NCBI GenBank assembly: GCA_024233215.1
Contig: JACKPW010000015.1
Location: 62,001-126,000, forward strand
DNA from: Verrucomicrobiales bacterium
GTDB taxonomy: Bacteria; Verrucomicrobiota; Verrucomicrobiia; Limisphaerales; J093
DNA: 64,000 nucleotides
Direction of reading: 5' to 3'
Both the position numbers and the translations under genes were made by a program. Position 1 is the stretch's first letter; every line of letters starts with the position of its first letter. This document shows positions 15,449 through 24,241 of this stretch, one piece after another. Below the pieces are notes generated by a model that saw nothing but the letters and a program-made list of their open reading frames with translations, did not search any database and had not been told where the DNA came from.

Positions 15449-17923
15449 ATGAATCCGTTGCTTCACCAACTCCGGACCGATCTTCGCCATCAGCGCCCGT
15501 GGCTGATCGCCTTCTGGGCGACCCTGCCGGTGCAGGTGCTGGTGGCGGGGTTGGCCACGCCCTACTTCGAAGTCCGTACCTCGCTCGAAGTGGGACTGCT
15601 GCTGCTGCAGGCGTTCCTGGCGATCGTGGTCATCGTCCGGGCGGTTCATGCCGATGCGTTCGTGGGGGACACGTTGTTTTGGAAGACGCGACCGGTGACC
15701 CCGCGGACGCTGCTTCTGGCGAAGAGCCTTCTGGTCCTGCTCGGACTGCTGTTGCCGTTCACGGCGGCGGCGATGCTCGGCTGGACGAATGCCGGAGTGA
15801 CTGCGGCGAAGGTGCCGCTGGGCGTCTTGAGCCTGTGGTTGGTGGTGCTGCCCGGGATCGCCATCGCGCTGGCGGTGGCGGGTCTGAGTCGCAATCTCGT
15901 GCAGTTGACGGCGGTTTCCGGCGGCTTGTTCGCGGTCTTCGTGATGACCCTGCTGGTCCTGTCCTGGCTCAGTGCAGGCGGAGCCCTGGTGCAACGCACT
16001 GGCCCCGTCCACATCAGCACGCTCTCCCTGGGGCTCGATGCGAGTTCATCCATTGGGGCGCTCGGCTGGTTGCTCGCGTGGAGTCTGGCGGCGTGGGTGC
16101 TGACCTCGATACGGCGTTCAGGAGTTGTCGGGACGCTGCTTGTGCTGGCGGTGGTCGGATCGGTTACACTCAAGGTCACCTGGCATTACGGTCTGCTGGG
16201 GCGGGTTTCGCTTCCCGAGGTCACCCTCCGAGTCGTGCCGGTCCCGGCCGATGATCCCGCACCCGACGCGACTGAGGGTCAGGTGCTCTGGTCGACTTTT
16301 CGGATCCAGGGCCTTGCCACGAATCAGGTGACGATTGCGATACAGTTGGAGGCCTCGCTGAGGGAGGAGGGACGTCCCAGACTGCGCTTCTTTCAAATGG
16401 ACCCGAGGTGGACGGAGGGACGTTCGGATCTCCTGAATTCGGCACAGGAGGCGGATTACCTGCGCACGGTGCAGTCGGCGTTTCCCGCTGACACACTGTG
16501 GTTCGGCGATTGGGTCGTGTTCGCCCGGGGTTCGTTGCCGCTGGCACCCGGGCAGGAAGAGGTGGAAATCCACGGGAATCCGCGTGGGCGTTTCGGAGGC
16601 ACCTTGAGCCTGCGGCTTCACGAGGTCCGGCATCTGGCGGACGTGCCGCTGAAGCGGGCTGAGATTCGCCTGGATGATGAGACCATGGTGAGTCTGCGTC
16701 GGGTCAGTACGGAGATGGATGGTATTGTGATTGCCGTCGAGGAGCGGCGGACCAGTTTCCTGTTGGATCCCGGACTGGACCGGGCCGGCCTGGCCCGACA
16801 GCGGGTCGCCGGTCTGGTCTATGTGCTTTATCAACCGACCACCGGCGAGGCCGTCGTGCGCGATCCCGACACCTACGGGTGGGGCCACCTGGCGTTCTAC
16901 GGCGGGCAGACCGTCCGGAACCAACAGCTCCGGTTCGAGTTCCCGCGGCTCCAGCAACACCTGACCGGCATGCCCATGTCCGAATGGCTGGAGGGCGCGC
17001 GGCTGCACATCTTCGATGCACGGGCGGTGGGCTGGGCCCAGGACAACTTCTACATCGCCGATTTCAAACTGCGAATGGACGGCGATGTGCCGGGCAAGGC
17101 CGACCGACAGGCGGGGTTGGCTCGGTTGAAGGAGTTGACGCTATCGGAGGATGCCTCCGACGAACAGGCCCTGGCTTATGTGCGGACGATTGATGACCTG
17201 GCGACGCAGAACCGCGAGGGCAACGACTGGCAACTGTTTCGAGAGAAGCTGCTCGCGCTCGGCACCAAACACCTGGACGCGCTCATCCAGCGCTGGCCGA
17301 TCCACGAGCGCATCCGGTCGTCCGCGGGCAACCCCGTCCTGGGGCAATTCGCGACTCGCGACCACCTGCCGGCGCTGCTGGAGGCGCTGCGTCGCGATCC
17401 CGGTTTGGTCTGGCTCTTCCAACAGAAGCATTGGGAAGACGATGCCCGTCCGGTGTTGCGTGACATGCTGGCCGGGTTCCGGGTTCCGTTGCCGGCGGGA
17501 GCGGTGGCGGTGGCCGCTCAGGGAGCCTCACCGGACTTGTATCCTCTCCTCGCCCGACGGTTCATCCTGCTGGAGCGCGGGCACGAGGGGGTGGCCCCGG
17601 TGCTGGAGGGGCTTCCTGGATTTGATCTCGCAGGCACCGTGCGGGCCGCCTGGAAACGGGCATTGGTGGGGCTGGCGGATCGGGCGGGCCTTGGGGTTGT
17701 TGCCGCACGATATGGGCTGCCGCAGTCGCTGGATTCGGCGATTGAAGCCGTCGACCGCGGCCGCCGCTCCTCCCAGGAGGACGTCTGGTCCCGGCAGCTG
17801 CGCGAGATTACCGGGTATGCGCCTTTACCGGATGAGAAACCGGAGGCGTTTCGCGACTGGTTGCTGTCGAACTGGGGCCGCTTCGCCTACGACGCGGACC
17901 GGCACGGTTACCGGGTGGAGTAG
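15449..17923 (+). CDS. Second large ABC-2 type permease with soluble C-terminal region
   Basis: An 824-residue protein with the same layout as the permease at 12625. A short cytoplasmic start (MNPLLHQLRTDLRHQRPW) is followed by about seven hydrophobic segments within residues 20-250, for example VGLLLLQAFLAIVVIVRAV, LLLAKSLLVLLGLLLPFTAA and VGTLLVLAVVGSVTLKV. About 570 soluble residues follow. Residues about 560-800 are helical and repeat-like (RDHLPALLEALRRDPGLVWL, PDLYPLLARRFILLERGHEG). The two permeases look paralogous and probably form a heterodimer with the upstream ATPase. It is separated from the first permease by repeat copy C. It is the last gene of the operon; no clear terminator is visible. 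Confidence 0.78.
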   Translation: MNPLLHQLRTDLRHQRPWLIAFWATLPVQVLVAGLATPYFEVRTSLEVGLLLLQAFLAIVVIVRAVHADAFVGDTLFWKTRPVTPRTLLLAKSLLVLLGLLLPFTAAAMLGWTNAGVTAAKVPLGVLSLWLVVLPGIAIALAVAGLSRNLVQLTAVSGGLFAVFVMTLLVLSWLSAGGALVQRTGPVHISTLSLGLDASSSIGALGWLLAWSLAAWVLTSIRRSGVVGTLLVLAVVGSVTLKVTWHYGLLGRVSLPEVTLRVVPVPADDPAPDATEGQVLWSTFRIQGLATNQVTIAIQLEASLREEGRPRLRFFQMDPRWTEGRSDLLNSAQEADYLRTVQSAFPADTLWFGDWVVFARGSLPLAPGQEEVEIHGNPRGRFGGTLSLRLHEVRHLADVPLKRAEIRLDDETMVSLRRVSTEMDGIVIAVEERRTSFLLDPGLDRAGLARQRVAGLVYVLYQPTTGEAVVRDPDTYGWGHLAFYGGQTVRNQQLRFEFPRLQQHLTGMPMSEWLEGARLHIFDARAVGWAQDNFYIADFKLRMDGDVPGKADRQAGLARLKELTLSEDASDEQALAYVRTIDDLATQNREGNDWQLFREKLLALGTKHLDALIQRWPIHERIRSSAGNPVLGQFATRDHLPALLEALRRDPGLVWLFQQKHWEDDARPVLRDMLAGFRVPLPAGAVAVAAQGASPDLYPLLARRFILLERGHEGVAPVLEGLPGFDLAGTVRAAWKRALVGLADRAGLGVVAARYGLPQSLDSAIEAVDRGRRSSQEDVWSRQLREITGYAPLPDEKPEAFRDWLLSNWGRFAYDADRHGYRVE

Positions 17924-18393
17924 GGAGCGCGAACAGCCTTGTCCGCGAGGGAGAGAAACGGGGGGATAGGAGAACGCCATCGCCGCAACGGTCTGGCGGC
18001 GCGCGGTGCCTCGCACTCCTTCGGTGCAACCTGGTGCTCTCTGGAGGAGCGGGGACGGCCCGTCCCCGAAAGGTGGCGACGACGTGCTCCCATCATGGCG
18101 CCGGGCTGTCCCCTCTCCACTGAACATGACTGAGCCGTGACGATTCAGTCGTCAAGGGGAGCGCGGCCGGCCCGGCTGCACCAGTCGGCGGCTCGCAGAG
18201 GGGTTCCCGGCACAATGCACCGTCACCAAACCGTGATCTCAGGACGTTTTCGAAGGTGCCCGGCGGGCCGCCGGCCACGGCACGCGAGCCGCGTGCGGTC
18301 CCCTGCGGGACGGCATTGCCACGGCTGAGGCATCAAATCGTCACACGGATTCCCGTTGACAGGGTTCGGCGTCGACCGAGAGTGAGAGCCGTC
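17924..18393. other. Long intergenic region with repeat leader remnant and hairpins
   Basis: No convincing gene in 470 bp. Three things are visible. First, an inverted repeat at 18050-18068 (CGGGGAC facing GTCCCCG). Second, an isolated copy of the repeat leader, TGAGCCGTGACGATTCAGT at 18131-18149, without CACGAA arms. Third, a hairpin GCACGCG/CGCGTGC at 18280-18296. The same stem recurs at 19880-19897. The open frame that runs into the next gene from 18256 lacks coding character before the ATG at 18394. Confidence 0.6.
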
Positions 18394-19806
18394 ATGCAGA
18401 CTTCGACGGGTGGTTCGTTTGCCAGCGCCGGTCGCTTCCTCCGGTTGGCAATGGCGCTGGGTATCGGGGCTTCGGTGGCAAGCACTCGGGCTGGTGCGGG
18501 GGATTCCTGGGAGATCCTGCGGAGCGGGCAGGCGCCGGTGGCGGAAGTGGTTGAATTTGGGGACACGATGGTTGCTCGGCCTGTCGATCACGACGGGGTC
18601 GTCTTTACGCGTGTTGGGGCTGGCGATTGGGTAGCGGCGCCGGTCGAGTATTTGGAGGCCCGGGGGCCGGTTAGTGTGACTTCCTTGGCGGCGTTCGGCG
18701 GCCACTTTTCCCTGCTCGGATCCTGTTCGATTCCCGACACCCCTTGGGATACCAGCGGCGAGGTCCTCGGCACTTCCGCGGACGGCTTGGGATGGGAGAC
18801 ACAACTGGCGCATCAGGGCACGGCCTATATCCACGGCTATCTTTACATGAAAGCCACCGGTGGACGGTTGCTGGTCTTCGGGGGCGAGGGCAACAGCAGT
18901 GGCTTCGGAGCACTGGGATACTCTTCTGAGGACGGGATTTCTTGGACGCGGTTCGAGATGCATGGCCCCTCGACGCCGATCCACGACGTCTGTGGCGAAG
19001 GACCGGTCTTCGTCGCGGGTGGCGGTGGTGAGACCCCATACGGCAGCAGGTGCAGCATCATGGTTTCGACGAATGGCGTGGACTGGACCGCCACCTACAC
19101 GGTACCCAGCGAAGGCTACGCCGGTTCATTTCGGCGGGTGGGCTGGGGCAACGGAACCTACGTGGCAGTCATCGACTTTCCGGGCGTGGCGTGGCTGTCG
19201 CCTGACGGGCTGACAGGGCAATGGGTGTCCATTCCATTCACTTCCTGGGGGTGGCATCCTCCGCGGAGGCTCCTGTTCGGGGCTGGTCGCTTCCTTCTCT
19301 TCTATGCCTTTGCCGATGCCGAATCTCCCCTCATGCTCGGAACCAGTGCCGATGGCCGGGAATGGACGCGGCAGACATGGGTTGAGTCGGAAGGCATCCA
19401 CGATGTGGCCTTCGGCGGCGGGCGTTTTATCGCGGTGGGAGAACAGGGCCGGGTCATGACATCTCGCGACGGACTGACCTGGAAAACTCACGAGGCGCCC
19501 ACCACCGAGGTGTTGGATTGGGTGGGACCTGGAGAACGCGGCTTCCTGATTGCCGGTCAGAGCGAAGTCCTGATGCGATTTGTGCCGGCGCCGGAAGTGC
19601 GGTTGTCGATCCGTGCGGGGCAGGGAATCGAGGTTCAAGTGTCGGGAGACGCCGGAGTGGACGGGGAGCTTCAGACCTCTTCGAGTCTGTCTCCGCTGGG
19701 TGCGTGGCAGCCGGTGGCGACGTTTGTGCTGGGTGAGGAATCGTGGGTGAGGTCGTTTCCCAACAGTGGCGAGGCCCGGTTCTTCCGGGCGGTGCTGGAC
19801 CCGTGA
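18394..19806 (+). CDS. Secreted sialidase/BNR-like propeller protein
   Basis: A 470-residue protein from the ATG at 18394, chosen because a signal-peptide-like stretch (FLRLAMALGIGASVASTRAG) follows. The body has repeated blades ending in D-G-x-x-W-T/E motifs: DGISWTRFEM, NGVDWTATYT, DGREWTRQTW and DGLTWKTHEA. Each is followed by a segment such as VAFGGGRFIAVGEQGRVMTS. This is the BNR/sialidase-like or photosystem-II-stability-like beta-propeller pattern that is frequent in exported proteins of Verrucomicrobiota. The C-terminal 80 residues resemble the small beta domain found at the end of many such proteins (LQTSSSLSPLGAWQPVATF). No catalytic sialidase motif set was identified, so an enzymatic role is not claimed. 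Confidence 0.75.
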   Translation: MQTSTGGSFASAGRFLRLAMALGIGASVASTRAGAGDSWEILRSGQAPVAEVVEFGDTMVARPVDHDGVVFTRVGAGDWVAAPVEYLEARGPVSVTSLAAFGGHFSLLGSCSIPDTPWDTSGEVLGTSADGLGWETQLAHQGTAYIHGYLYMKATGGRLLVFGGEGNSSGFGALGYSSEDGISWTRFEMHGPSTPIHDVCGEGPVFVAGGGGETPYGSRCSIMVSTNGVDWTATYTVPSEGYAGSFRRVGWGNGTYVAVIDFPGVAWLSPDGLTGQWVSIPFTSWGWHPPRRLLFGAGRFLLFYAFADAESPLMLGTSADGREWTRQTWVESEGIHDVAFGGGRFIAVGEQGRVMTSRDGLTWKTHEAPTTEVLDWVGPGERGFLIAGQSEVLMRFVPAPEVRLSIRAGQGIEVQVSGDAGVDGELQTSSSLSPLGAWQPVATFVLGEESWVRSFPNSGEARFFRAVLDP

Positions 19807-19855
19807 CCTGTTGGTCCGCTTCCAGCCGTGACGAGGCAGGGTGCTGCGCCAGGTG

Positions 19856-19897
19856 TTTTCGGCGTGGGCGCCGAAAACCGCACGCGGGGGCGCGTGC
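19856..19897. repeat. Two adjacent perfect hairpins downstream of the propeller gene
   Basis: TTTTCGGCG at 19856-19864 pairs with CGCCGAAAA at 19869-19877 across a TGGG loop. Immediately after, GCACGCG at 19880-19886 pairs with CGCGTGC at 19891-19897 across GGGG. The first has a T-rich 5' and A-rich 3' flank and could terminate transcription coming from the right, or be a bidirectional structure. The second stem also occurs at 18280-18296. Confidence 0.55.
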
Positions 19898-20020
19898 GCT
19901 CCCCGGAACCTGCGCCGTGCCCGCGCCGCGCCCGTTGACAGTCTGAACCTGAGAGTTGATGCAGCAGACATCATGCAGCAGAGTCTGGGCAGACGCAGCG
20001 GGCCCTGCTATGTTCCCCAC

Positions 20021-20209
20021 GTGAGTACTGTTCAGGAAATTGAGGCGGCCATTCCGAAGCTCTCGCAGCCGGAACTGGAGGAGTTCCACGCGTGGTATGA
20101 GGACTACTTGGAGGATCGCTTGGAACTTAGCGATGAGGTGAGGGCCAAGCTCGACGAGTCCCGTCGCGAAATCGCAGCCGGTCATTGCACGCTGCGCCAG
20201 CCGAGTTGA
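20021..20209 (+). CDS. Antitoxin of RelE/ParE-type toxin-antitoxin pair
   Basis: A 62-residue acidic protein read from the GTG at 20021 (VSTVQEIEAAIPKLSQPELE). An in-frame ATG at 19973 would add 16 residues with no obvious similarity. The sequence EEFHAWYEDYLEDRLELSDE followed by AKLDESRREIAAG is typical of short antitoxins encoded just before RelE/ParE toxins. The toxin begins 3 bp after its stop. It should bind and neutralise the toxin and repress the pair. No clear operator was found upstream. Confidence 0.75.
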   Translation: MSTVQEIEAAIPKLSQPELEEFHAWYEDYLEDRLELSDEVRAKLDESRREIAAGHCTLRQPS

Positions 20210-20212
20210 TTC

Positions 20213-20476
20213 GTGTCGGCTGCGCTTCAAGTTTGGTCGACCACCTTTGCTCGTGCGTTCGACAACCTGCCGCACTCGGCTAAAGCCGAAGTGGAGCGGA
20301 AGGTGGACGAGATGGGGGCTCGCCTCGGCTTGTTTCCGCACCGGCGCTTGCATGGGCGGCCTGAGTACAAGCTTCGTGTGGGCGACTACCGTGTACTGTA
20401 CGAGTTTGATGCAGAGCGTGGCCGGATTTACCTCCACTATGTTGGACATCGGCGCGAGATCTACCGGCGCACTTGA
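20213..20476 (+). CDS. RelE/ParE-superfamily toxin
   Basis: An 87-residue basic protein starting with GTG at 20213. The pattern is that of RelE/ParE toxins: N-terminal helices (FDNLPHSAKAEVERKVDEMG), then a beta sheet with LHGRPEYKLRVGDYRVLYEF and a final strand IYLHYVGHRREIYRRT. The GDYRVLYE core and terminal H-R-R-E-I-Y are the best conserved parts of RelE-like mRNA interferases. It follows the antitoxin by 3 bp. The length (85-95) is usual for the family. Whether it cleaves mRNA or targets gyrase is not decided by sequence. Confidence 0.85.
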   Translation: MSAALQVWSTTFARAFDNLPHSAKAEVERKVDEMGARLGLFPHRRLHGRPEYKLRVGDYRVLYEFDAERGRIYLHYVGHRREIYRRT

Positions 20477-20528
20477 GCTCGGGCACCTACGGTTGACTGC
20501 TCCGCGTGGGGTTCGCTGAAGTGAGTTT

Positions 20529-23222
20529 ATGAAGAGACTATGGCTGTGTTCAGTGGGGCTGCATCCCTGGCTTCTGCTGGTTGCAGGCGCAGTGGTCGGA
20601 GCTCGCGGAGGATGTGCGCAGCGACTGGCGGAGGGGAACCAACCGCGGCCAACCTGGACATTGCAACTGCAATCAGCCCGGGAAGAGTTTGCCCGGGCGG
20701 AAGCGCCGGCCAGGGAGTGGCTTGCCGGGCGGTTGGCGGAGCGGTTCCAAGCCGAGCATCCGATCGAATGCGACTGGCTGCTGCAGGACGGCGGCGAAGG
20801 GGTGCTGGGGGGTCTGCTTACCGGATCGGAACCGTCGGCCGCGGAAACGCTGGCAGGGCTGCTGCAATCCGTCGGTAATGACACCGCGGGCACCCCGAAG
20901 AGCGCAGGCACTTTCGCGTCGGTCTTGAACCGATACTCGGCAGCGTGCGAGATCCGCCGGGCGCAACGCCTGCAAACGCTCCTTCAGCAATCTCCGCGCG
21001 TCGTCTTCACCAAACGCCGCACGATCCGCCCCTCCTTCTTCGCCTATACCGAGGGCCAGTCCGATGCCCAGAACGAGCGCCATTTCCTGCCCGGTTCGGA
21101 GCTGTGTCTGTTGAAGCTCGGCCCAGGGAGCGGGGCAAGAGACCGCAGCGGTGAACCGGTGTTCGCCGGAGTCCCCGAGGCGGTCACCGCAGAGACGGAA
21201 ACCCTGTTGGCCGATCCGAGCGGGGTCATCCGGGATCCCGCGGTTTCGTGGGATGGGGAACGCGTCGTGTTTGCGTGGAAGAAGTCGCTGGACGAGGACG
21301 ATTACCACCTCTACGAACTGACGCTTGCCACGCGAGAGATCCGGCAGCTCACCTCCGGCCTGGGCTTTGCCGATTACGAACCGGCGTTCCTCCCGAACGG
21401 CGATCTCATCTTCGCGTCCACCCGATGTGTGCAAACCGTCGATTGCTGGTGGACCGAGGCCAGCAACCTCTACACGTGCGACCCGGACGGACGTTTTCTG
21501 CGGCGGCTCAGCTTCGATCAGGTGCACGCCATCTACCCGCAGGTGTTGGATGATGGTCGCGTGATCTACACGCGTTGGGACTACAACGACCGGGGCCAGA
21601 TCTTTCCGCAGGCCTTGTTCCAGATGAACTGGGACGGCACGGGGCAGATGGAATTCTACGGGAACAACTCGTGGTTTCCGACCACCATTGCGCATGCGCG
21701 GGGCATTCCCGGTTCGCGCAAGGTGCTGGCGATCTTCTGCGGTCATCATACCTCCCAGGCGGGGAAGCTGGGTCTGCTCGATCCCGACCTGGGCCGTCAG
21801 GAGAACGCCGGGGTGAAACTGGTGGCGCCTTTGCGTGAGGTGCCGGCCGAGCGGACCGACGGCTACGGGCAGGACGGGGAGTTGTTCCAGTATCCGTTTC
21901 CGCTGAACGCGCGGGAATGCCTGGTGGGCCATGCCCCCCGGGGGTGGGAGGATTCCGGCGGTCATGCGGGGGACGCCGCGTTCGGCATTTACTGGATGGA
22001 CTTCGATGGGCACCGGGAGTTGCTGGCGTGGGATCCGGTCCTGGCGTGCCAGCAACCGGTGCCGATCATGGGCAGAACCCCTCCGCCGGTCCGGCCAAGC
22101 GTCGTCGACTACTCGCTCCGTGAGGGACAACTTCAGGTCCAGGACATCTACGCCGGTCCCGGTCTCGCCGGGGTGGAACGGGGGGCCATCAAGCGATTGC
22201 GGGTGGTGGCCCTGGACTTTCGCGCGGCAGGCGTGGGGAACAACTACAGTCGCGGTCCGGCCGGCGGCGCCTTGGCGAGCACGCCGATCTCCATTGGCAA
22301 CGGCAGTTGGGATGTGAAGGCGGTGGTCGGCGAAGCCACGGTGCACCCGGATGGTTCCGCCTGGTTCCGCGTCCCGGCCCGCACGCCGCTTTACCTCCAG
22401 GCCATCGATGAGCAGGGGCACGCCATCCAGACGATGCGAAGCTGGACCACCCTGCAGCCGGGCGAAACGCAGTCGTGCGTGGGCTGTCACGAGGAGAAGA
22501 ACAGCTCGCCCCCCGCCACCCTGCCGAAAGTCACGGCCGCCCAAGTCGCGGGAGTGCAGAGCCTGGTGCCGTTTTCCGGCCCGGCGCGCGGATTCAGCTT
22601 TGCCGCCGAGGTGCAGCCCATCCTCGACCGGCACTGCGTCCGATGTCACCGCGACCGCATTGCCCTGGCGGATCGTCTGGGGCTGGATCCGCGGAGTTTC
22701 GCCGAACGTGCGGGGGTGTCGATGCAGACTCTGAATCCGGTGATCCCGGTGGCGGGCGGCGACGAGGCCAGGGTGTCCTTCAGCCTGCTCGGCGAAGGGA
22801 TTGTGGACGCGAAGGCCGGTCGCCGGTGGAGCGATGCCTATCTGGCGCTGACCTCGGCGTCCCTGGATGATCTTCCCTGGGATCGGGCGGTCTGGATGGG
22901 GGACTACGAATCACCCCTGGTCAATTGGATTGGGGCGCAATCGGTGCCGACCCTCCTGCCGTTGCCGCTGGCTGGATCCGCTCGGAGCGGTCTGATGAAG
23001 CTGCTTCGGGAACGCCACGAGGGAGTGCAGGTTTCCCGCGCGGAGTACGAGACCATCGCCTGTTGGATCGATCTGCTGGTGCCTTACTGCGGGGATTACA
23101 CGGAGGCAAACACGTGGACCGAGGCACAGGTGCGGAAATACGAACACTACCTCGCCAAACGGCGGCGGATGGAAGCGATGGAGGAGACGAACAGGGCGGG
23201 AGACCGCTCCCCGGAATCCTGA
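20529..23222 (+). CDS. HzsA-like exported protein: TolB/WD40-like propeller plus two CxxCH motifs
   Basis: An 897-residue protein with a signal peptide (LWLCSVGLHPWLLLVAGAVV). Residues about 60-230 are of unknown fold. Residues about 235-490 have PD40/TolB-like blades (SWDGERVVFAWKK; EPAFLPNGDLIFASTRC; YPQVLDDGRVIYTRWDYND). A beta-rich part follows, then two heme-c attachment motifs: CVGCH near residue 649 and CVRCH near 704. This order matches the hydrazine-synthase alpha-subunit-like (HzsA) proteins that are widespread in Verrucomicrobiota and Planctomycetota outside anammox bacteria. In those organisms the function is unknown. The neighbours do not suggest hydrazine metabolism. A periplasmic redox or polymer-binding role is possible but unproven. 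Its TGA stop is the start of a repeat leader. Confidence 0.8.
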   Translation: MKRLWLCSVGLHPWLLLVAGAVVGARGGCAQRLAEGNQPRPTWTLQLQSAREEFARAEAPAREWLAGRLAERFQAEHPIECDWLLQDGGEGVLGGLLTGSEPSAAETLAGLLQSVGNDTAGTPKSAGTFASVLNRYSAACEIRRAQRLQTLLQQSPRVVFTKRRTIRPSFFAYTEGQSDAQNERHFLPGSELCLLKLGPGSGARDRSGEPVFAGVPEAVTAETETLLADPSGVIRDPAVSWDGERVVFAWKKSLDEDDYHLYELTLATREIRQLTSGLGFADYEPAFLPNGDLIFASTRCVQTVDCWWTEASNLYTCDPDGRFLRRLSFDQVHAIYPQVLDDGRVIYTRWDYNDRGQIFPQALFQMNWDGTGQMEFYGNNSWFPTTIAHARGIPGSRKVLAIFCGHHTSQAGKLGLLDPDLGRQENAGVKLVAPLREVPAERTDGYGQDGELFQYPFPLNARECLVGHAPRGWEDSGGHAGDAAFGIYWMDFDGHRELLAWDPVLACQQPVPIMGRTPPPVRPSVVDYSLREGQLQVQDIYAGPGLAGVERGAIKRLRVVALDFRAAGVGNNYSRGPAGGALASTPISIGNGSWDVKAVVGEATVHPDGSAWFRVPARTPLYLQAIDEQGHAIQTMRSWTTLQPGETQSCVGCHEEKNSSPPATLPKVTAAQVAGVQSLVPFSGPARGFSFAAEVQPILDRHCVRCHRDRIALADRLGLDPRSFAERAGVSMQTLNPVIPVAGGDEARVSFSLLGEGIVDAKAGRRWSDAYLALTSASLDDLPWDRAVWMGDYESPLVNWIGAQSVPTLLPLPLAGSARSGLMKLLRERHEGVQVSRAEYETIACWIDLLVPYCGDYTEANTWTEAQVRKYEHYLAKRRRMEAMEETNRAGDRSPES

Positions 23223-23261
23223 GCCATAACGATTCAAGTCTCTACAGAAGGAAACGAAGAG
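23220..23261 (+). repeat. Repeat leader with degenerate left arm (copy J)
   Basis: TGAGCCATAACGATTCAAGT begins with the stop codon of the HzsA-like gene. It is followed by GAAGGAAACGAAGAGAACGA, a degenerate unit series instead of CACGAA. No right arm is visible before the next gene. A small inverted repeat GGGGCA/TGCCCC lies at 23323-23337. Confidence 0.6.
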
Positions 23262-23366
23262 AACGAAGCGAGGCAGGCCCTCGGGAGATCATTGTTCTTC
23301 CGATTGACACGATGCGTGTGGCGGGGCAGTTTGCCCCTCAGACCACCCCAGTGAGGAGCACGTGAA

Positions 23367-23639
23367 ATGAACGAAGAGACCTGTCAGGACAACGTGGCCC
23401 CGGAGACCGAGGTTGAAGTCTGTTTCTCCTGCCTCGGCGAGAACGTGCCGGATACGCACTTCTGCCGGCATTGCGGTACCCCGCTGACGTCCTATGCCTC
23501 GACCGCCCCCTTCGAGAGGGTGTTTGCCTTGGGGGACTTCTTTCGGAAGGCAACGGCGTCCGGTCGGTGGGGCCGATGGGTCCGGGTGAGTGTTGCCGGG
23601 TTCGTGATCCTGCTGCTGCTGGGTCTGATGTTGCCGTAG
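23367..23639 (+). CDS. Small zinc-ribbon protein with C-terminal membrane anchor
   Basis: A 90-residue protein with two CxxC pairs, CFSCLGENVPDTHFCRHCG at about residues 19-37, forming a zinc ribbon. A C-terminal hydrophobic segment (VAGFVILLLLGLMLP) follows. The ATG at 23367 has GAGGAGCACGTGAA upstream. Similar small zinc-ribbon membrane proteins are of unknown function. The next genes run in the opposite direction, so it appears to be a single-gene unit. The 186 bp after it contain TTTCAGG-type short direct repeats and no gene. Confidence 0.7.
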   Translation: MNEETCQDNVAPETEVEVCFSCLGENVPDTHFCRHCGTPLTSYASTAPFERVFALGDFFRKATASGRWGRWVRVSVAGFVILLLLGLMLP

Positions 23640-23825
23640 CTGGAGGCAGAGTGCGGTCGTCGTTGCCGTCAGGTTTTCAGATCCCGGGTTTCAGGTTTCA
23701 GGGGGAGGCTGACGTGGTTCCCCGGATTTCGGAATTGAGACTCGTCTCGGCCCAGCAGGAGCTCGCCGTCCCGGAGAACCGTCGGGTCCGATCAGGCGGG
23801 GGTGTGGGCAGGAGAGGCCGGCAAC

Positions 23826-24209
23826 TCAGCCCCCGATCTGTGCCTGGTAGGCTTCGGCGTCCAGCAGAGCGCCGAGTTCGCCGGGATCGGCCAGCTTGAG
23901 CTTGAAAAACCAGCCGCCGCCGAAGGGTTCCGTGTTCACCAGGGCGGGGTTTTCGGGCACCGCCTCGTTCACCTCGACGACTTCGCCGCTGAGGGGCGAG
24001 TAGATGTCGCTGGCGGTCTTGACGGATTCCACAACGGCGCAGCTTTCGCCCGCCTTGAGCTGCCGCCCTTTGGCGGGCAGTTCCACGAACACCACGTCCG
24101 TCAGCTCGGCCTGTGCGTGGTCGGTGATCCCGATGGTGGCGGTGTCACCCTCCACGCGGACCCATTCGTGCGATTTGGCGTACTTCAACCCGGCGGGAAT
24201 CTCGCTCAT
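23826..24209 (-). CDS. gcvH: Glycine cleavage system H protein
   Basis: A 127-codon lipoyl carrier protein from the ATG at 24209; the in-frame extension upstream overlaps the gcvT gap and is not conserved. HEWVRVEGDTATIGITDHAQ near the start and VVESVKTASDIYSPLSGEV around residue 58-76 contain the lipoylated lysine (near residue 64). The C-terminus (GGWFFKLKLADPGELGALLD) is also typical. It shuttles the aminomethyl group among the P, T and L proteins in the cytoplasm. It is encoded 32 bp after gcvT. gcvP is not in the window. No glycine riboswitch was recognised. Confidence 0.96.
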   Translation of the reverse strand: MSEIPAGLKYAKSHEWVRVEGDTATIGITDHAQAELTDVVFVELPAKGRQLKAGESCAVVESVKTASDIYSPLSGEVVEVNEAVPENPALVNTEPFGGGWFFKLKLADPGELGALLDAEAYQAQIGG

Positions 24210-24241
24210 GGCCTCAAGGGATACAGCGTCCGCCGAAAGGG

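Noticed and set aside
20673..22649. Minus-strand open frame of 658 codons opposite the HzsA-like gene
   Set aside because: No domain or signal peptide; the plus strand has PD40-type blades and CxxCH motifs.
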